A DNA stretch of 64,000 bases from Streptomyces hokutonensis (GCF_000376565.1 NZ_BARG01000001.1:20954-84953); one strand, 5' to 3'; shown: positions 17,112-27,100, numbered from the stretch's first letter. The notes: generated by a model from the sequence alone, not told the origin. Made by a program: numbers and translations.

Positions 17112-17164
17112 CGTGAACTCCCTTGCGACGTTGGCCTCTTGGGTCACTTGGAAGCCTCACAGTG

Positions 17165-17186
17165 CGCGGAGTCCCGCCTGTTGAAC
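17165..17186 (-). promoter_or_regulatory. Weak PHO-box-like pair upstream of the phosphatase gene
   Basis: On the minus strand GTTCAACAGGC is followed directly by GGGACTCCGCG. Against the Streptomyces PhoP 11-bp unit (GKTCAYYYRSG, from memory) each matches about 8 of 11 positions. It lies 54-75 bases upstream of the start codon. The match is suggestive only. Confidence 0.25.
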
Positions 17187-17224
17187 AGTACGTATCGCGT
17201 CCATGACAAATGAGCACACAGCAA

Positions 17225-17255
17225 GAGACCCGTTGCTCGAAGAGCAACGGGTCTC
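17225..17255 (-). terminator. Terminator of obg
   Basis: Perfect 14-bp stem GAGACCCGTTGCTC / GAGCAACGGGTCTC closed by a 3-base GAA loop, 68 bases beyond the obg stop codon. One of the strongest hairpins in the window. Confidence 0.8.
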
Positions 17256-17322
17256 AGCCAGTTCGGGTTACGCCGGACAAACGATCTTCACCCTTGACGG
17301 GCGATCAGCGCGCCCGTCCACC

Positions 17323-18759
17323 TCAGAAGGGCTTGAACTCCTCGAACTCCTGCGCCGCCTCGTCCCGCTCGGCCTGCTTGTCCCGGCGCCGCTGCGTCGC
17401 GGGCCGCGGCTCGTCGAGCCGGTGGTCCTCACCACGCCGGCCCAGCATCTCGGCACCGGCCATGACGGTCGGCTCCCAGTCGAAGACGACCGCGTTGTCC
17501 TCGGGACCGATCGCGACGCCGTCACCGGAGCGGGCGCCCGCCTTCATCAACTCCGCCTCCACACCGAGGCGGTTGAGCCGGTCGGCGAGATAGCCGACGG
17601 CCTCGTCGTTGTTGAAGTCGGTCTGGCGCACCCAGCGTTCGGGCTTCTCGCCACGCACACGGAAGAGACCGTCCTCCTCCAGTACGACGGTGAAACCGCT
17701 GTCGTCGACCGCCTTCGGGCGGATGACGATCCGGGTCGCCTCCTCCTTCGGCTTCGCGGCCCGCGACGCGGCGACGAACTCCGCGATGGCGAAGGACAGT
17801 TCACGCAGACCCGTGTGCGCGACCGCGGACACCTCGAAGACGCGGTAGCCGCGTGCCTCCAGGTCGGGGCGCACCATCTCGGCGAGGTCCTTGCCGTCCG
17901 GTACGTCGATCTTGTTCAGGACGACCATGCGCGGCCGGTTGCCGAGGCCGCCGTACTGCTTCAGCTCCTCCTCGATCATGTCGAGATCGGAGATCGGGTC
18001 GCGCTCGGACTCCAGCGTCGCGGTGTCCAGGACGTGCACGAGGACACTGCACCGCTCGACATGGCGCAGGAACTCGAGGCCCAGGCCCTTGCCCTGGCTG
18101 GCGCCGGGGATGAGGCCGGGGACGTCGGCGATCGTGTAGACCGTCTCGCCGGCCGTGACGACGCCCAGGTTCGGGACCAGGGTCGTGAAGGGGTAGTCGG
18201 CGATCTTCGGCTTGGCCGCGCTCAGCACGGAGATCAGCGAGGACTTGCCGGCGCTCGGGTAGCCCACGAGAGCGACGTCGGCGACCGTCTTCAGCTCCAG
18301 GACGATGTCCTGGAGGTCACCGGGCACGCCGAGCAGCGCGAAGCCGGGGGCCTTGCGGCGGGCGCTCGCGAGAGCCGCGTTGCCGAGACCGCCGCGGCCG
18401 CCCTGCGCGGCGATGTACGAGGTGCCGTGGCCGACCAGGTCGGCGAGCACGTTGCCCGCGCCGTCGAGCACGACCGTGCCGTCCGGCACCGGCAGGACCA
18501 GGTCCTGGCCGTCCTTGCCGGAGCGGTTGCCGCCCTCGCCGGGCTTGCCGTTGGTGGCCTTGCGGTGCGGGGAGTGGTGGTAGTCCAGCAGCGTGGTCAC
18601 GGACTGGTCGACGATGAGGATGACGTCACCGCCCCTCCCGCCGTTGCCGCCGTCCGGGCCGCCGAGCGGCTTGAACTTCTCACGGTGGACGGAGGCACAG
18701 CCGTGGCCTCCGTTACCCGCGGCGACATGCAGCTCGACGCGGTCCACGAAGGTGGTCAT
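17323..18759 (-). CDS. obgE: GTPase Obg/CgtA
   Basis: An essential ribosome-associated GTPase acting in 50S maturation; in Streptomyces it also affects the onset of aerial growth. It has 478 residues. The Gly-rich Obg fold (about 1-160) contains [25 protein letters not shown] and [11 protein letters not shown]. The G domain has G1 GYPSAGKS (166-173), [19 protein letters not shown] (G3) and LNKID (G4). A C-terminal OCT domain (about 340-420) includes [16 protein letters not shown], and a charged tail of about 50 residues follows, as in actinobacteria. It lies downstream of rpmA and rplU, as in many bacteria, with a hairpin at 18809-18848 between them. Confidence 0.98.
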   Translation of the reverse strand: MTTFVDRVELHVAAGNGGHGCASVHREKFKPLGGPDGGNGGRGGDVILIVDQSVTTLLDYHHSPHRKATNGKPGEGGNRSGKDGQDLVLPVPDGTVVLDGAGNVLADLVGHGTSYIAAQGGRGGLGNAALASARRKAPGFALLGVPGDLQDIVLELKTVADVALVGYPSAGKSSLISVLSAAKPKIADYPFTTLVPNLGVVTAGETVYTIADVPGLIPGASQGKGLGLEFLRHVERCSVLVHVLDTATLESERDPISDLDMIEEELKQYGGLGNRPRMVVLNKIDVPDGKDLAEMVRPDLEARGYRVFEVSAVAHTGLRELSFAIAEFVAASRAAKPKEEATRIVIRPKAVDDSGFTVVLEEDGLFRVRGEKPERWVRQTDFNNDEAVGYLADRLNRLGVEAELMKAGARSGDGVAIGPEDNAVVFDWEPTVMAGAEMLGRRGEDHRLDEPRPATQRRRDKQAERDEAAQEFEEFKPF

Positions 18760-18808
18760 GGGATGTGCCTCCAGTTACTTACGGGGTGTCTTTGTACTAA
18801 CACGCGAA

Positions 18809-18848
18809 AGGCGGACCCGCTTCCCACCAGGGGAAGTGAGGTCCGCCT
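18809..18848 (-). terminator. Hairpin between rpmA and obg
   Basis: AGGCGGACC / GGTCCGCCT with a second TTCCC/GGGAA stem inside, starting 16 bases past the rpmA stop. It may terminate the ribosomal protein operon or only reduce read-through into obg. Confidence 0.6.
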
Positions 18849-18863
18849 CGCGAAAGCTTCCGA

Positions 18864-19118
18864 TCAGGCGACCGGAACGATGTTCACGACCTTGCGGCCA
18901 CGGTGGGTACCGAACTCCACCGCACCGGCGTTCAGCGCGAACAGCGTGTCGTCGCCGCCACGGCCGACGCCCGAACCGGGGTGGAAGTGGGTGCCGCGCT
19001 GGCGGACCAGGATCTCACCCGCGTTGACGACCTGACCGCCGAAGCGCTTCACGCCGAGCCGCTGGGCATTGGAGTCGCGACCGTTCCGGGTGGACGATGC
19101 GCCCTTCTTGTGTGCCAT
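18864..19118 (-). CDS. rpmA: 50S ribosomal protein L27
   Basis: An 84-residue protein with the L27 signature: [16 protein letters not shown] at the N-terminus, [19 protein letters not shown] and QRGTHFHPG. Its N-terminal tail reaches the peptidyl-transferase centre. It begins directly with MAHKKG, without the N-terminal extension that is cleaved in Firmicutes. It lies 14 bases downstream of rplU, with which it is surely co-transcribed. Confidence 0.98.
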   Translation of the reverse strand: MAHKKGASSTRNGRDSNAQRLGVKRFGGQVVNAGEILVRQRGTHFHPGSGVGRGGDDTLFALNAGAVEFGTHRGRKVVNIVPVA

Positions 19119-19132
19119 CTCTCCTCAGTCCC

Positions 19133-19453
19133 TTACTTCGCAGCCGCGGGGATCTCAGTGACCTTGATCGCCGTGTACTGCTGGCGGTGGCCCTGACGAC
19201 GGCGGTAACCGGTCTTGTTCTTGTAGCGAAGGATGTCGATCTTGACGCCCTTGTGGTGGTCCACGACCTCGGCCTGGACCTTGATGCCGGCCAGGACCCA
19301 CGGGTCGCTGGTCACAGCGTCGCCGTCGACAACGAGCAGGGTCGAGAGCTCGACCGTGTCGCCAACCTTGGCAGTGGAAATCTTGTCAACCTCAACGATG
19401 TCGCCGACAGCAACCTTGTGCTGGCGACCACCGCTGCGCACGATGGCGTACAC
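19133..19453 (-). CDS. rplU: 50S ribosomal protein L21
   Basis: A 106-residue protein starting [18 protein letters not shown], with [11 protein letters not shown] and the C-terminal [15 protein letters not shown] typical of L21, which binds 23S rRNA. The start is the GTG at 19453; the long in-frame extension upstream covers the leader and has no similarity. L21-L27-Obg order is the usual bacterial arrangement. Confidence 0.97.
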   Translation of the reverse strand: MYAIVRSGGRQHKVAVGDIVEVDKISTAKVGDTVELSTLLVVDGDAVTSDPWVLAGIKVQAEVVDHHKGVKIDILRYKNKTGYRRRQGHRQQYTAIKVTEIPAAAK

Positions 19454-19521
19454 GCGGATCTCACTCTCTCGCTCGGGAACGGCACCCCCGCAGTCCAGCC
19501 GCCCTGCAGAGCAGACGGCCT

Positions 19522-19545
19522 CTCCCGGTGGAACACACCCGGGAG
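19522..19545 (-). promoter_or_regulatory. Leader hairpin upstream of rplU
   Basis: CTCCCGG / CCGGGAG with a 10-base loop, 69 bases upstream of the rplU start. It could be a structured leader for autogenous control of L21 or a second terminator for rne; sequence alone does not decide. Confidence 0.35.
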
Positions 19546-19642
19546 GAAGAGGTTTACGGGGATGTGGCGTGTCACCAGTGGACACGCCGACAGTCAAGGT
19601 TACGGGGCCGCGGCCGAACGGGTCAAACCGGGCCCGTGGGGA

Positions 19643-19671
19643 GTGCGACCGGTCACACGGACCGGCCGCAC
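19643..19671 (-). terminator. Terminator of rne
   Basis: Twelve-base stem GTGCGACCGGTC / GACCGGCCGCAC with one mismatch and a 5-base loop, 11 bases after the RNase E stop codon. Confidence 0.65.
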
Positions 19672-19682
19672 CCGCCCTGGGT

Positions 19683-22600
19683 TCAGCCCTCGTCGGTGGA
19701 GGCGGTGACGGAGGACGGGCTCGTCTGCTCCGCCGCCGCGGTCTTCTTCGACGTGGTCTTGGCGGCCTTCTTGGCCGTCGTCTTCTTCGCGGCCGTCTTC
19801 TTGGCCGCGGTCTTGGTGGCCGCCGCCTTCTTGGCGACCGCCTTCTTCGCCGGGGCCTTCTTGGCGGCCTTGCGCGCGGCCGTCTTCTTGGCCGGAGCCT
19901 CGACGCCGGCCTCGGCCTCGGTCGCGGCTGCCTCCACCACGGTCGACGGCACGACCACGACGGCCGCCTCCTCCGACGCGGTGGGCGCGGTCGCCTTGCG
20001 CACGGCACGACGCCTCGGGCGGGCCGGAGCCGCGCTCTCGGCGGGCGCCTCCGGCTGCTCGGCCCGGACGGCCGGCGCGGGCGTCTCGACGACGACCGGC
20101 GCGGCGGCCTCGGTGACCGTCACCACGGCGGCCTCCTCGGACCCCGCCGGAGACCCGGCGGGCGCGGTGGCCTTACGGGTCGCACGACGGCGCGTACGCC
20201 CCTTGGGCGCGGCGTCGTCGACAGCCGCCGGAGCCTCGACCGCGGGCGCCTCGACGACCGGGTCCTCCACGGCGACGGGCTCGGCCTGCGCGACGGCGAC
20301 CGGCTCGGCCTCCTCGCGCACCTCACGCGTCTCGTGGACCTCACGCGGCTGCCGCGACTCGCGGGACTCCGCCCTCGGCGCACCGGCCGGAGCCGACGCC
20401 CGCCGGCTCGTCCGGCGCCGCGAACGCCCACGGGTGGCCGCGGCCTCCGCCTCGGCCGCGCTGCTGTACAGGTCCTCGTCGGGCCTGAACTCGGTCTCGG
20501 CGAACGGCACCGGCATGGCGACCTCGGCCGCCACCTCCGCCTCGGTCTCGACCTCGTCAGCGTCGTGATCGTGCTCGTGCGTCTCGTGGCCGTCGTGCGT
20601 GTCGTGGGCGTCCTGCCCGTCGCCGCCACGTCCGCGCCGCTTGCGCTTGCCGCCGCCACCGACCGAGGTCGGCTGCTCCATGTGCACGATGACACCGCGG
20701 CCGTTGCAGTGGACGCAGGTCTCGGAGAAGGACTCCAACAGGCCCTGTCCGACGCGCTTGCGGGTCATCTGCACGAGACCGAGCGAGGTGACCTCGGCCA
20801 CCTGGTGCTTCGTACGGTCGCGGCCCAGGCACTCCAGCAGGCGCCGCAGCACCAGGTCCCGGTTGGACTCCAGCACCATGTCGATGAAGTCGATGACGAC
20901 GATGCCGCCCAGGTCGCGCAGCCGCAGCTGGCGCACGATCTCCTCGGCCGCCTCCAGGTTGTTCCTGGTCACGGTCTCTTCGAGGTTGCCGCCCTGACCG
21001 GTGAACTTGCCGGTGTTGACGTCGATCACGATCATCGCTTCGGTCTTGTCGATGACCAGCGAACCGCCGCTCGGCAGCCAGACCTTGCGGTCCAGCGCCT
21101 TCATCAGCTGCTCGTCGATGCGGTACGTCGCGAAGACGTCGACCTCGGAGGTCCACTTGGACAGCCGGTCGGCGAGGTCGGGGGCGACGTGCGAGACATA
21201 GCCGTGGATGGTGTCCCACGCCTCGTCACCGCTGACGATGACCTTGGTGAAGTCCTCGTTGAAGATGTCGCGCACGACGCGGACGGTCATGTCCGGCTCG
21301 CCGTACAGCAGCGACGGGGCGTTCGAACCGCCGCCGCCCTTCGCCTTCTTCTGGATGTCCTCCCACTGCGCCTGCAGCCGCTCGACGTCACGGCTCAGCT
21401 CGTCCTCGCTCGCGCCCTCGGCGGCGGTGCGCACGATGACGCCCGCGTCCTCGGGGACGATCTTCTTGAGGATGGTCTTCAGCCGGGCCCGCTCGGTGTC
21501 GGGCAGCTTGCGGCTGATGCCGGTCATCGAGCCCTCGGGGACGTACACGAGGTAGCGGCCCGGGAGGGAGACCTGGCTGGTCAGACGCGCACCCTTGTGC
21601 CCGATCGGGTCCTTGGTGACCTGCACGAGGACCGACTGGCCCGACTTCAGGGCGGACTCGATGCGGCGCGGCCCGTTGGCCATGCCGAGCGCCTCGAAGT
21701 TGACCTCACCGGCGTACAGGACGGCGTTGCGCCCCTTGCCGATGTCGATGAACGCGGCCTCCATGGAGGGCAGCACGTTCTGGACCTTGCCCAGGTAGAC
21801 GTTGCCGACGTACGAGGTCGACTGCTCCTTGTTGACGTAGTGCTCGACGAGCACGCCGTCCTCCAGGACGCCGATCTGCGTGCGCTCACCGGTCTGCCGG
21901 ACGACCATCACGCGCTCGACGGCCTCGCGGCGGGCCAGGAACTCCGCCTCGGTGATGATCGGGACGCGGCGGCGGCCCTGCTCGCGGCCTTCGCGGCGGC
22001 GCTGCTTCTTGGCCTCGAGACGCGTGGAGCCCTTGATGGACTGCACCTCGTCGCTGGGGTGGTCGTCCTTCTTGGCGCGCGGCTCGCGGACCTTGACGAC
22101 GGTGCGCTCGGGGTCGTCCGACGACGAGGCCGACTCGCTCTCGCCGCCCGAGTCACCGGCGCGACGACGACGGCGGCGCCGGCGACGGCTGCTGCTCGAT
22201 CCGGAGCCGCCCTGGTCCTCGTCCGCCTCCTCGGCGTCCTCCTCGACCTGCTCGGCGGTGTCCTCGGCGTCTTCGGCGGCCTGCTCGGCGGCGTACTCCT
22301 CGCCGTCCTCGGACTCGTCCTCACCGGTGGCGGACTCGCCGCGGCGACGGCGACGGCCACCGCGCCGACGACGGCGGCGCGAACCGGTCTCCTCGGTCTC
22401 GTCACCGTCGGCGGAGTCCTCGGCGGCCTCGTCGGCCTCCTCCGGCTCCTCCTCGACCACGGCGGTCTCGACGACGGCCGCGGCGACGGGCTCGGCCTCG
22501 AAGGCGGCACCCCGGCGACGGCGCCGACGACGCCCGCCGGTCTCTTCCTCGACGACTTCCACGGCCACGGGCTCGGCGACGACGACCTCTTCCTCGTCGT

Positions 22601-23738
22601 CCTCCACGGCCTCGGCGGCAGCGGCTGCGGCGCGCTCCGGCGTCTGGAACATCGGCTCGGTGAAGACGGGCGCGCGGAACACGGCCACGGCGGGGCGCGC
22701 GGGCCGGCGCGGCCCCTCGTCCTCCTCGGCGGCGTTGCCGTTCTTGGGCGCGGGCGCGGAGAACCCGCCGGCCGCGGTCCGCACGACCCGGCGCCGGCGA
22801 CGCGGCCCGGAGTCCTCGGCGGGAGCGTCGGCGGTGGTGTTCTGCTCCGCGGCGTCCGCGGCGGTCTCGTCGTTCACAGGGGCCTCCTCGCCCACGGGCG
22901 TCCCGGCAGGCGCGGACACACGGCGCGTGGCGCGACGACGGCTCCTGCGCGGCGCGGCATCCTCTTCGGACGCGGCCGGCGCGGCACCTTCGGTCACTTC
23001 GGTTGCGGCGGCGGCAGCAGGCGCTGCGCTCGCTTCAGTCTCTTCGGCGGCTTCGGCCACTTCGGTGTTCTCGACGGCCCCGGCCGCCTGCGGCGCACCG
23101 GCGGGCGCGGAGGCGCGCCGGGTCGCACGACGGCGCGTACGCCCGGCGGGCGCCGCCTCTTCCACCGGAGCTTCGGCAGCTGCGGCTTCCTCGACGACGG
23201 CGGGCGCGGCAGGCTCCTCCGCCTGCTCCACCACGGTCTCGGGGACGACGGCCTCGGGCGCGGTCACCTTGCGCGTGGCCCGACGGCGGGTACGGCGCGG
23301 GGCCGCGTCCTCCTCGGACACGACGGGCGCGGCCTCTTCCGCCACGGTGGTCTCTTCGGGCGCGACAGCGGCAACAGCCGGCACCACGATCTCCGCCGCC
23401 TCGGGCACCGCACTCGCCTCGGGCGCACCGGCGGGCGCGGACACCCTCCGGGTCGCACGACGGCGCGTACGCCCGGCGGGCGCGGCCTCTTCCACGGCTT
23501 CTGCGACGACGGGCGCCTCTGGGGTCACCGCGGTGACCTCGACGACGCTCTCGTCGCTTTCGTTCTTCTCGTCGCTCACCTCGGCCGGTATGGCCGGAGT
23601 GCCGCTTTCGACCGCGCCCTCGGGGGCGGTCGGCGGTCCCGCCGGGCGAGACGCGGCGCGGCGCCTGCGGCGCGGCGGCAGCGTGTCGCTGGGGGTGTTC
23701 GGTTCGGAACCCTCGATGGGTTCGGTCGGTTCGAGCAT
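19683..23738 (-). CDS. rne: Ribonuclease E/G with long arginine-rich arms
   Basis: A 1351-residue single-strand endoribonuclease for rRNA processing and mRNA decay. The catalytic core spans about 595-1020: S1 RNA-binding region ([20 protein letters not shown]), catalytic Asp906 in IDVNTGKF, Asp950/Asp953 in VVIDFIDM, and the Zn-link cysteines 1008/1011 in CVHCNGRG. Outside the core lie acidic Ala/Glu tracts broken by a repeated basic module, (R/G)(R/T)RRRATR(R/K)xxAP, at about 88-105, 146-161, 198-215, 262-281, 1178-1196 and in weaker form at 311-330, 1103-1121 and 1239-1252. Runs of up to nine Arg occur near 403-526. Residues 1281-1335 form a histone H1-like Lys/Ala tail. Streptomyces RNase E places scaffold regions on both sides of the core. 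The start is ATG at 23738, ten bases after GGGAG. Confidence 0.97.
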   Translation of the reverse strand: MLEPTEPIEGSEPNTPSDTLPPRRRRRAASRPAGPPTAPEGAVESGTPAIPAEVSDEKNESDESVVEVTAVTPEAPVVAEAVEEAAPAGRTRRRATRRVSAPAGAPEASAVPEAAEIVVPAVAAVAPEETTVAEEAAPVVSEEDAAPRRTRRRATRKVTAPEAVVPETVVEQAEEPAAPAVVEEAAAAEAPVEEAAPAGRTRRRATRRASAPAGAPQAAGAVENTEVAEAAEETEASAAPAAAAATEVTEGAAPAASEEDAAPRRSRRRATRRVSAPAGTPVGEEAPVNDETAADAAEQNTTADAPAEDSGPRRRRRVVRTAAGGFSAPAPKNGNAAEEDEGPRRPARPAVAVFRAPVFTEPMFQTPERAAAAAAEAVEDDEEEVVVAEPVAVEVVEEETGGRRRRRRRGAAFEAEPVAAAVVETAVVEEEPEEADEAAEDSADGDETEETGSRRRRRRGGRRRRRGESATGEDESEDGEEYAAEQAAEDAEDTAEQVEEDAEEADEDQGGSGSSSSRRRRRRRRRAGDSGGESESASSSDDPERTVVKVREPRAKKDDHPSDEVQSIKGSTRLEAKKQRRREGREQGRRRVPIITEAEFLARREAVERVMVVRQTGERTQIGVLEDGVLVEHYVNKEQSTSYVGNVYLGKVQNVLPSMEAAFIDIGKGRNAVLYAGEVNFEALGMANGPRRIESALKSGQSVLVQVTKDPIGHKGARLTSQVSLPGRYLVYVPEGSMTGISRKLPDTERARLKTILKKIVPEDAGVIVRTAAEGASEDELSRDVERLQAQWEDIQKKAKGGGGSNAPSLLYGEPDMTVRVVRDIFNEDFTKVIVSGDEAWDTIHGYVSHVAPDLADRLSKWTSEVDVFATYRIDEQLMKALDRKVWLPSGGSLVIDKTEAMIVIDVNTGKFTGQGGNLEETVTRNNLEAAEEIVRQLRLRDLGGIVVIDFIDMVLESNRDLVLRRLLECLGRDRTKHQVAEVTSLGLVQMTRKRVGQGLLESFSETCVHCNGRGVIVHMEQPTSVGGGGKRKRRGRGGDGQDAHDTHDGHETHEHDHDADEVETEAEVAAEVAMPVPFAETEFRPDEDLYSSAAEAEAAATRGRSRRRTSRRASAPAGAPRAESRESRQPREVHETREVREEAEPVAVAQAEPVAVEDPVVEAPAVEAPAAVDDAAPKGRTRRRATRKATAPAGSPAGSEEAAVVTVTEAAAPVVVETPAPAVRAEQPEAPAESAAPARPRRRAVRKATAPTASEEAAVVVVPSTVVEAAATEAEAGVEAPAKKTAARKAAKKAPAKKAVAKKAAATKTAAKKTAAKKTTAKKAAKTTSKKTAAAEQTSPSSVTASTDEG

Positions 23739-24001
23739 GCGGGCGTTTCTCCCGTCAGGCTCCCGGGCGCCGCGCCTGGTCCGGCTCGGATGCCGGTGAC
23801 GTCCGCGGCTCGCGCGTTGCGCGGTGCCGCCGTCCGGGGCGCGGGCGCCGCACGGGAGCTCTCTGTGTCCTGTCTCGCCGGTTCCGTACGCCCAGTTGCG
23901 GACGGCCTGGCGAAAGTCTTGTGGTCGGTGCGCTGCCCGACCCAGGTGGCTCCCGAGTCCGAGGGCGGCGCTACGACGTCCGTCCCTACGCGGAACCTTC
24001 C

Positions 24002-24823
24002 CTACGCCGGCGCCTTCGCGGCGGCAGCTTCGGCGACCGTGGGATTCCCGGTCACTGCTGCCTCGCGGTCGGGCGCGAGCGGGTCGGTCACCGTGCCGGT
24101 CTCTTCATCGAACAGCCCCTGCGCCAGCCTGGTCACCGCTACGGCGACCGGCGGCGCCAGGTCGGCCACGGCGCGAAGACCGGACAGGACGTCGTCGGGT
24201 CGAACGGCAGGCGTCACGTGCCGAACAACCAGCCGCAGTATCGCACAGGCCTGGTCGGTAGGCCTATCAGCCTGTGGACCGATCGTCTCAGAAGAGGCTT
24301 CAAGGCTCGCTACGGCAGAACGGGCGTCGAAGGTGCGCAGGCCGTTCTTGGCCATGCGCTGGACCTCGACGCTCTCGGCCGCGTTGAACGCCGCCACCGC
24401 GCGCTCGGCGTCCTCGGGAGCCACCCCGTCGAGCCGCAGCTCCCACACGGAAGCCGTGAGCCGGTCGGCGAGCCCGGAGGTCCGGGCCTCGACCGCGTCG
24501 ACGATGTCGAGGCCGACGGGCATCGACTCGTCGAGCAGCTCGCGCAGCTTGTCGGGGTCGCGCTCGGCGGTGAGCGCGATCTCCAGGTATTCCGCCTCAC
24601 TGCCCGTGCCGGTGGGTGCGGCATTGGCGTACGACACCTTCGGGTGCGGTGTGAACCCGGCCGAGTACGCCATCGGCACCTCGGCGCGGCGCAGCGCACG
24701 CTCGAAGGCGCGCTGGAAGTCACGGTGGCTGGTGAACCGGAGGCGGCCGCGCTTGGTGTAGCGCAGTCGGATGCGCTGCACCGCGGGTGCGGGCGGCGGG
24801 CCTTCGGGCTGTCGCTTGCCCAG
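24002..24823 (-). CDS. TIGR03936-family radical SAM-associated protein
   Basis: A protein of about 273 residues of the family that partners the TIGR03960 radical SAM enzyme; the biochemical role is unknown. The conserved N-terminal block QRIRLRYTKRGRLRF-TSHRDFQRAFERALRR is followed by AGFTPHPKVSYANAAPTGTGSEAEYLE, characteristic of the family. The C-terminus is Ala/Asp-rich. The start is uncertain. CTG at 24823 (giving M-GKRQPEG) has AAGGACTAGGA eight bases upstream and follows the stop of the preceding gene; TTG at 24862 overlaps that gene by 35 bases and lacks a ribosome binding site. The usual TIGR03960 partner is not adjacent here but about 8.7 kb upstream. Confidence 0.9.
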   Translation of the reverse strand: MGKRQPEGPPPAPAVQRIRLRYTKRGRLRFTSHRDFQRAFERALRRAEVPMAYSAGFTPHPKVSYANAAPTGTGSEAEYLEIALTAERDPDKLRELLDESMPVGLDIVDAVEARTSGLADRLTASVWELRLDGVAPEDAERAVAAFNAAESVEVQRMAKNGLRTFDARSAVASLEASSETIGPQADRPTDQACAILRLVVRHVTPAVRPDDVLSGLRAVADLAPPVAVAVTRLAQGLFDEETGTVTDPLAPDREAAVTGNPTVAEAAAAKAPA

Positions 24824-24827
24824 TGTC

Positions 24828-25904
24828 CTAGTCCTTCGTGAGAACGGTCGTACCTCTACCAAGAGTACGTGTCTCGTCGCCCATCGGTTCCCGTCGCTCC
24901 ACCGGCTGCGGCTGCCGGGGCTCGCCGAAGACCATCCGCCGGAAGTCGGCGCGCGCCTGCCGGGCGGACTCGCGCGCGGCGGTCAGCGCCTGCCGGGTGA
25001 CCCGGCCCACGGCGCGCGCGGCCTCGGCGGCGGGCCGCAGCACCAGGTCCCGTACGACGTGTCCGACCGGGGTGAGGACGGTCCGGTACACCCAGCTCAC
25101 CGGCGCCACGAAGATCCACCGGAAGAGGGTCGCGAGCGCCCGTCCCACGGCGAGCGAGATGTGCCCGGCGATCCGCCAGGCGTGCCCGAGGGCGTCCCAC
25201 ACTTCCCGTCCCACGACGGCGAGGACCCGCCCGACCGGTGCCAGGACCCAGCGCCAGAGGGCGATCGCGGGCAGTACGAGCAGGATCCGGGCCGTCCAGT
25301 ACAGGACGACACCGACACCGGTACCGACGGCCTTCGCCAGCCACAGCAGCCCCCGCCCGCACCAGGCGATCGCGCGCCCGACCGGGGCGAGCACCCAGGC
25401 GTACAGCCACCCGGCGGGTACGACGAGCAGATACCGCCCGAGCCAGGCCAAGCCGGCTGCCAGTCCGTCGACGACCCACACGCACGCGTGCCCCACGGGA
25501 GTGAGCACGCGCGCGTACACCCACGCCAGCCCGTTCCCGATCGCGCGCGCCGTCCAGGCGAGGGCATGTCCGAGCGGGGTCAGCACATGCCGGTACAGCC
25601 AGACCAGGGGCACGAGGACGAGCACGTTCACGAGCCAGCCGACCGCCTTGGCGGCGGGCACGACGACGTACCGCCACAGCGCGACCGACGGCCACACGAA
25701 CAGCGCCCGCCCCACCGGTCGCAGCACGGTCCGCCACAGGAACCGCCCGCCGACCACCAGCGCGTCCCACACCACCCGCACCGGCACGACCAGTACGAGC
25801 ACGACGATCCGCACGGGAACACGGATCGCGACGACGAGACACCCCTCGGGCGACTGCGGCGCGGGCTGCGCGGAAGGTTTCTCGAACTTCACAGGGGCGT
25901 CCAT
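24828..25904 (-). CDS. Hydrophobic repeat protein (VLxPVG repeats), unknown function
   Basis: A 358-residue protein of no recognised family. Between about residues 55 and 290 it repeats the module (L/V)(W/Y)R.VL(T/A/R)PVG(R/H)A about seven times, for example LWRTVLRPVGRA, LYRHVLTPLGHA, VYARVLTPVGHA, LYAWVLAPVGRA, LWRWVLAPVGRV and VYRTVLTPVGHV. These are separated by Trp/Gly/Ala-rich hydrophobic stretches (LLVVPAGW, ILLVLPAIA, WIFVAPVSW). The pattern suggests many short membrane-embedded or amphipathic helices with Pro-Gly kinks and basic residues at the edges. The C-terminal 70 residues are soluble and charged. The start is ATG at 25904. The stop lies 4 bases before the proposed start of the TIGR03936 gene, so the two are probably co-transcribed. 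Confidence 0.82.
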   Translation of the reverse strand: MDAPVKFEKPSAQPAPQSPEGCLVVAIRVPVRIVVLVLVVPVRVVWDALVVGGRFLWRTVLRPVGRALFVWPSVALWRYVVVPAAKAVGWLVNVLVLVPLVWLYRHVLTPLGHALAWTARAIGNGLAWVYARVLTPVGHACVWVVDGLAAGLAWLGRYLLVVPAGWLYAWVLAPVGRAIAWCGRGLLWLAKAVGTGVGVVLYWTARILLVLPAIALWRWVLAPVGRVLAVVGREVWDALGHAWRIAGHISLAVGRALATLFRWIFVAPVSWVYRTVLTPVGHVVRDLVLRPAAEAARAVGRVTRQALTAARESARQARADFRRMVFGEPRQPQPVERREPMGDETRTLGRGTTVLTKD

Positions 25905-25961
25905 ATCAGTCAGGACGCCTCAACACCCCGTACGGATGCGGTACGACACCCTCCTCATGGG

Positions 25962-26441
25962 TCACGGACAGGAGTCCGCGCGGGAGACGTGCGTGTGCAG
26001 CAGCCGGGGCGAGGTGGCGAAGCCTCGTCGGGCGTACGCGGGGATCGCCCGGGGCGAGGAGTGGACGGTGACGCGTTCGAGGCCGAGTTCCCGGGCGCGG
26101 TCCAGCACCGCGTCCACGAGCCGTCCGCCGACCCCGCTGTCCCGTTCGCCGGGGATCACGTACACGCACTGCAGATCACCGGAGGCCCGGTGCAGGGCGT
26201 GCGGCGTCGGTACCCGCTGGACCACGGCCAGCCAGGCCATTCCGATGACCGCGCCGTCCCGTAGGACGACCATGCAGCGGTGCGAACCGGCGTGCTCCGC
26301 CGCCCAGTCGACGAAGTGCCGTACGAACTCCTCGCGGGCGGTGACCGGTTGGCCGCCGCCCTCCAGAATCCACTGCCACCGCAGCTCTGCGACGGCGTCC
26401 AGCTGGGCGGGTTCGGCGGGGCGGATCACGAAGTCGTCCAC
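25962..26441 (-). CDS. GNAT-family acetyltransferase
   Basis: A 159-residue protein with the GNAT fold: FVIRPAEPAQLDAVAELR at the start, MVVLRDGAVIGMAWLAVV, the acetyl-CoA-binding region VIPGERDSGVGGRLVDAVLDRA, and RVTVHSSPRAIPAYARRGF near the C-terminus. The substrate is unknown. The start is GTG at 26441 (MDDFVIRP); the open frame extends upstream into the TetR gene without similarity. It ends 57 bases before the repeat membrane protein gene and begins 19 bases after the TetR stop, so it may be co-transcribed with the regulator. Confidence 0.88.
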   Translation of the reverse strand: MDDFVIRPAEPAQLDAVAELRWQWILEGGGQPVTAREEFVRHFVDWAAEHAGSHRCMVVLRDGAVIGMAWLAVVQRVPTPHALHRASGDLQCVYVIPGERDSGVGGRLVDAVLDRARELGLERVTVHSSPRAIPAYARRGFATSPRLLHTHVSRADSCP

Positions 26442-26460
26442 CCGTGCATTGTGCGGGAGT

Positions 26461-27078
26461 TCAGCGCTCGTCGGCAGGGGGCGCCAGCAGCGCGTCGACG
26501 ATCTCCCGCAGGGGCGCGGCCAGTTGACCGGCGGTCGCATCACGCAGGGGCCGCAGCCCTACGGCGGACCGTACGACGGCGACGCCGACGCCCAGCGCGA
26601 CCAGGAGCTGCGCCCGCAGCAGCCGTTCGTCGTCGTCCTCCCCCGCCGGTCCCCCGCCGGACGCCTCGAGGATCTGCCGGCCGAACTCGTCGAGGGCCTT
26701 GTGGCGCAGCGCGTCCACGCGCTCGTCGCCGGAGCCGCGCAGCAGCATCAGCACGGGGTGCTCGCCGAACTCCGGCCAGGCACCGGCGGAGAGCTGGTGG
26801 CTCAGTGCCTCGGCGAGGCCTTCCCGGTCCTGCGGGAACTTCTCGTCCCGGCCCAGAAATCGGGGAGTTGACGCCAGCGCCGCCTTGAAGAGCCCTTCCT
26901 TCGAGTCGAAGTACCGCTTGATGAGCGCCAGGTTGACCCCGACGTCGGCGGCCACGTCCCGCAGTGTCGTGCGGTCGTACCCGAGCCGGGTGAACCGGCT
27001 GCTCGCGGCCTCCAGGAGCGCCTGCCGGGTCGCCGCCGCGTCCCGCCGCCTGGGCCCGTCGGCCTCGCTCGTCTCCAC
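26461..27078 (-). CDS. TetR-family transcriptional regulator
   Basis: A 205-residue repressor-type regulator. The N-terminal helix-turn-helix reads TRQALLEAASSRFTRLGYDRTTLRDVAADVG followed by LIKRYFDSKEGLF (about 15-65). The C-terminal ligand domain is Leu/Ala-rich. The start is the GTG at 27078, six bases after GAGGAGG; a longer reading from 27120 has no such site. It is divergent from an isochorismatase-fold gene. The shared intergenic region contains two AAGTAATCA elements, one inside an imperfect 20-bp palindrome, so control of both genes is likely. Confidence 0.92.
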   Translation of the reverse strand: METSEADGPRRRDAAATRQALLEAASSRFTRLGYDRTTLRDVAADVGVNLALIKRYFDSKEGLFKAALASTPRFLGRDEKFPQDREGLAEALSHQLSAGAWPEFGEHPVLMLLRGSGDERVDALRHKALDEFGRQILEASGGGPAGEDDDERLLRAQLLVALGVGVAVVRSAVGLRPLRDATAGQLAAPLREIVDALLAPPADER

Positions 27079-27100
27079 CGGCAGCCTCCTCGGGCAGGTC

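Noticed and set aside
19233..24761. Plus-strand open frame of 1842 codons opposite RNase E
   Set aside because: It mirrors the GC-rich codon pattern of rne and its neighbours; the translation is low-complexity Gly/Arg/Leu without any family signature, while the minus strand encodes clear RNase E.
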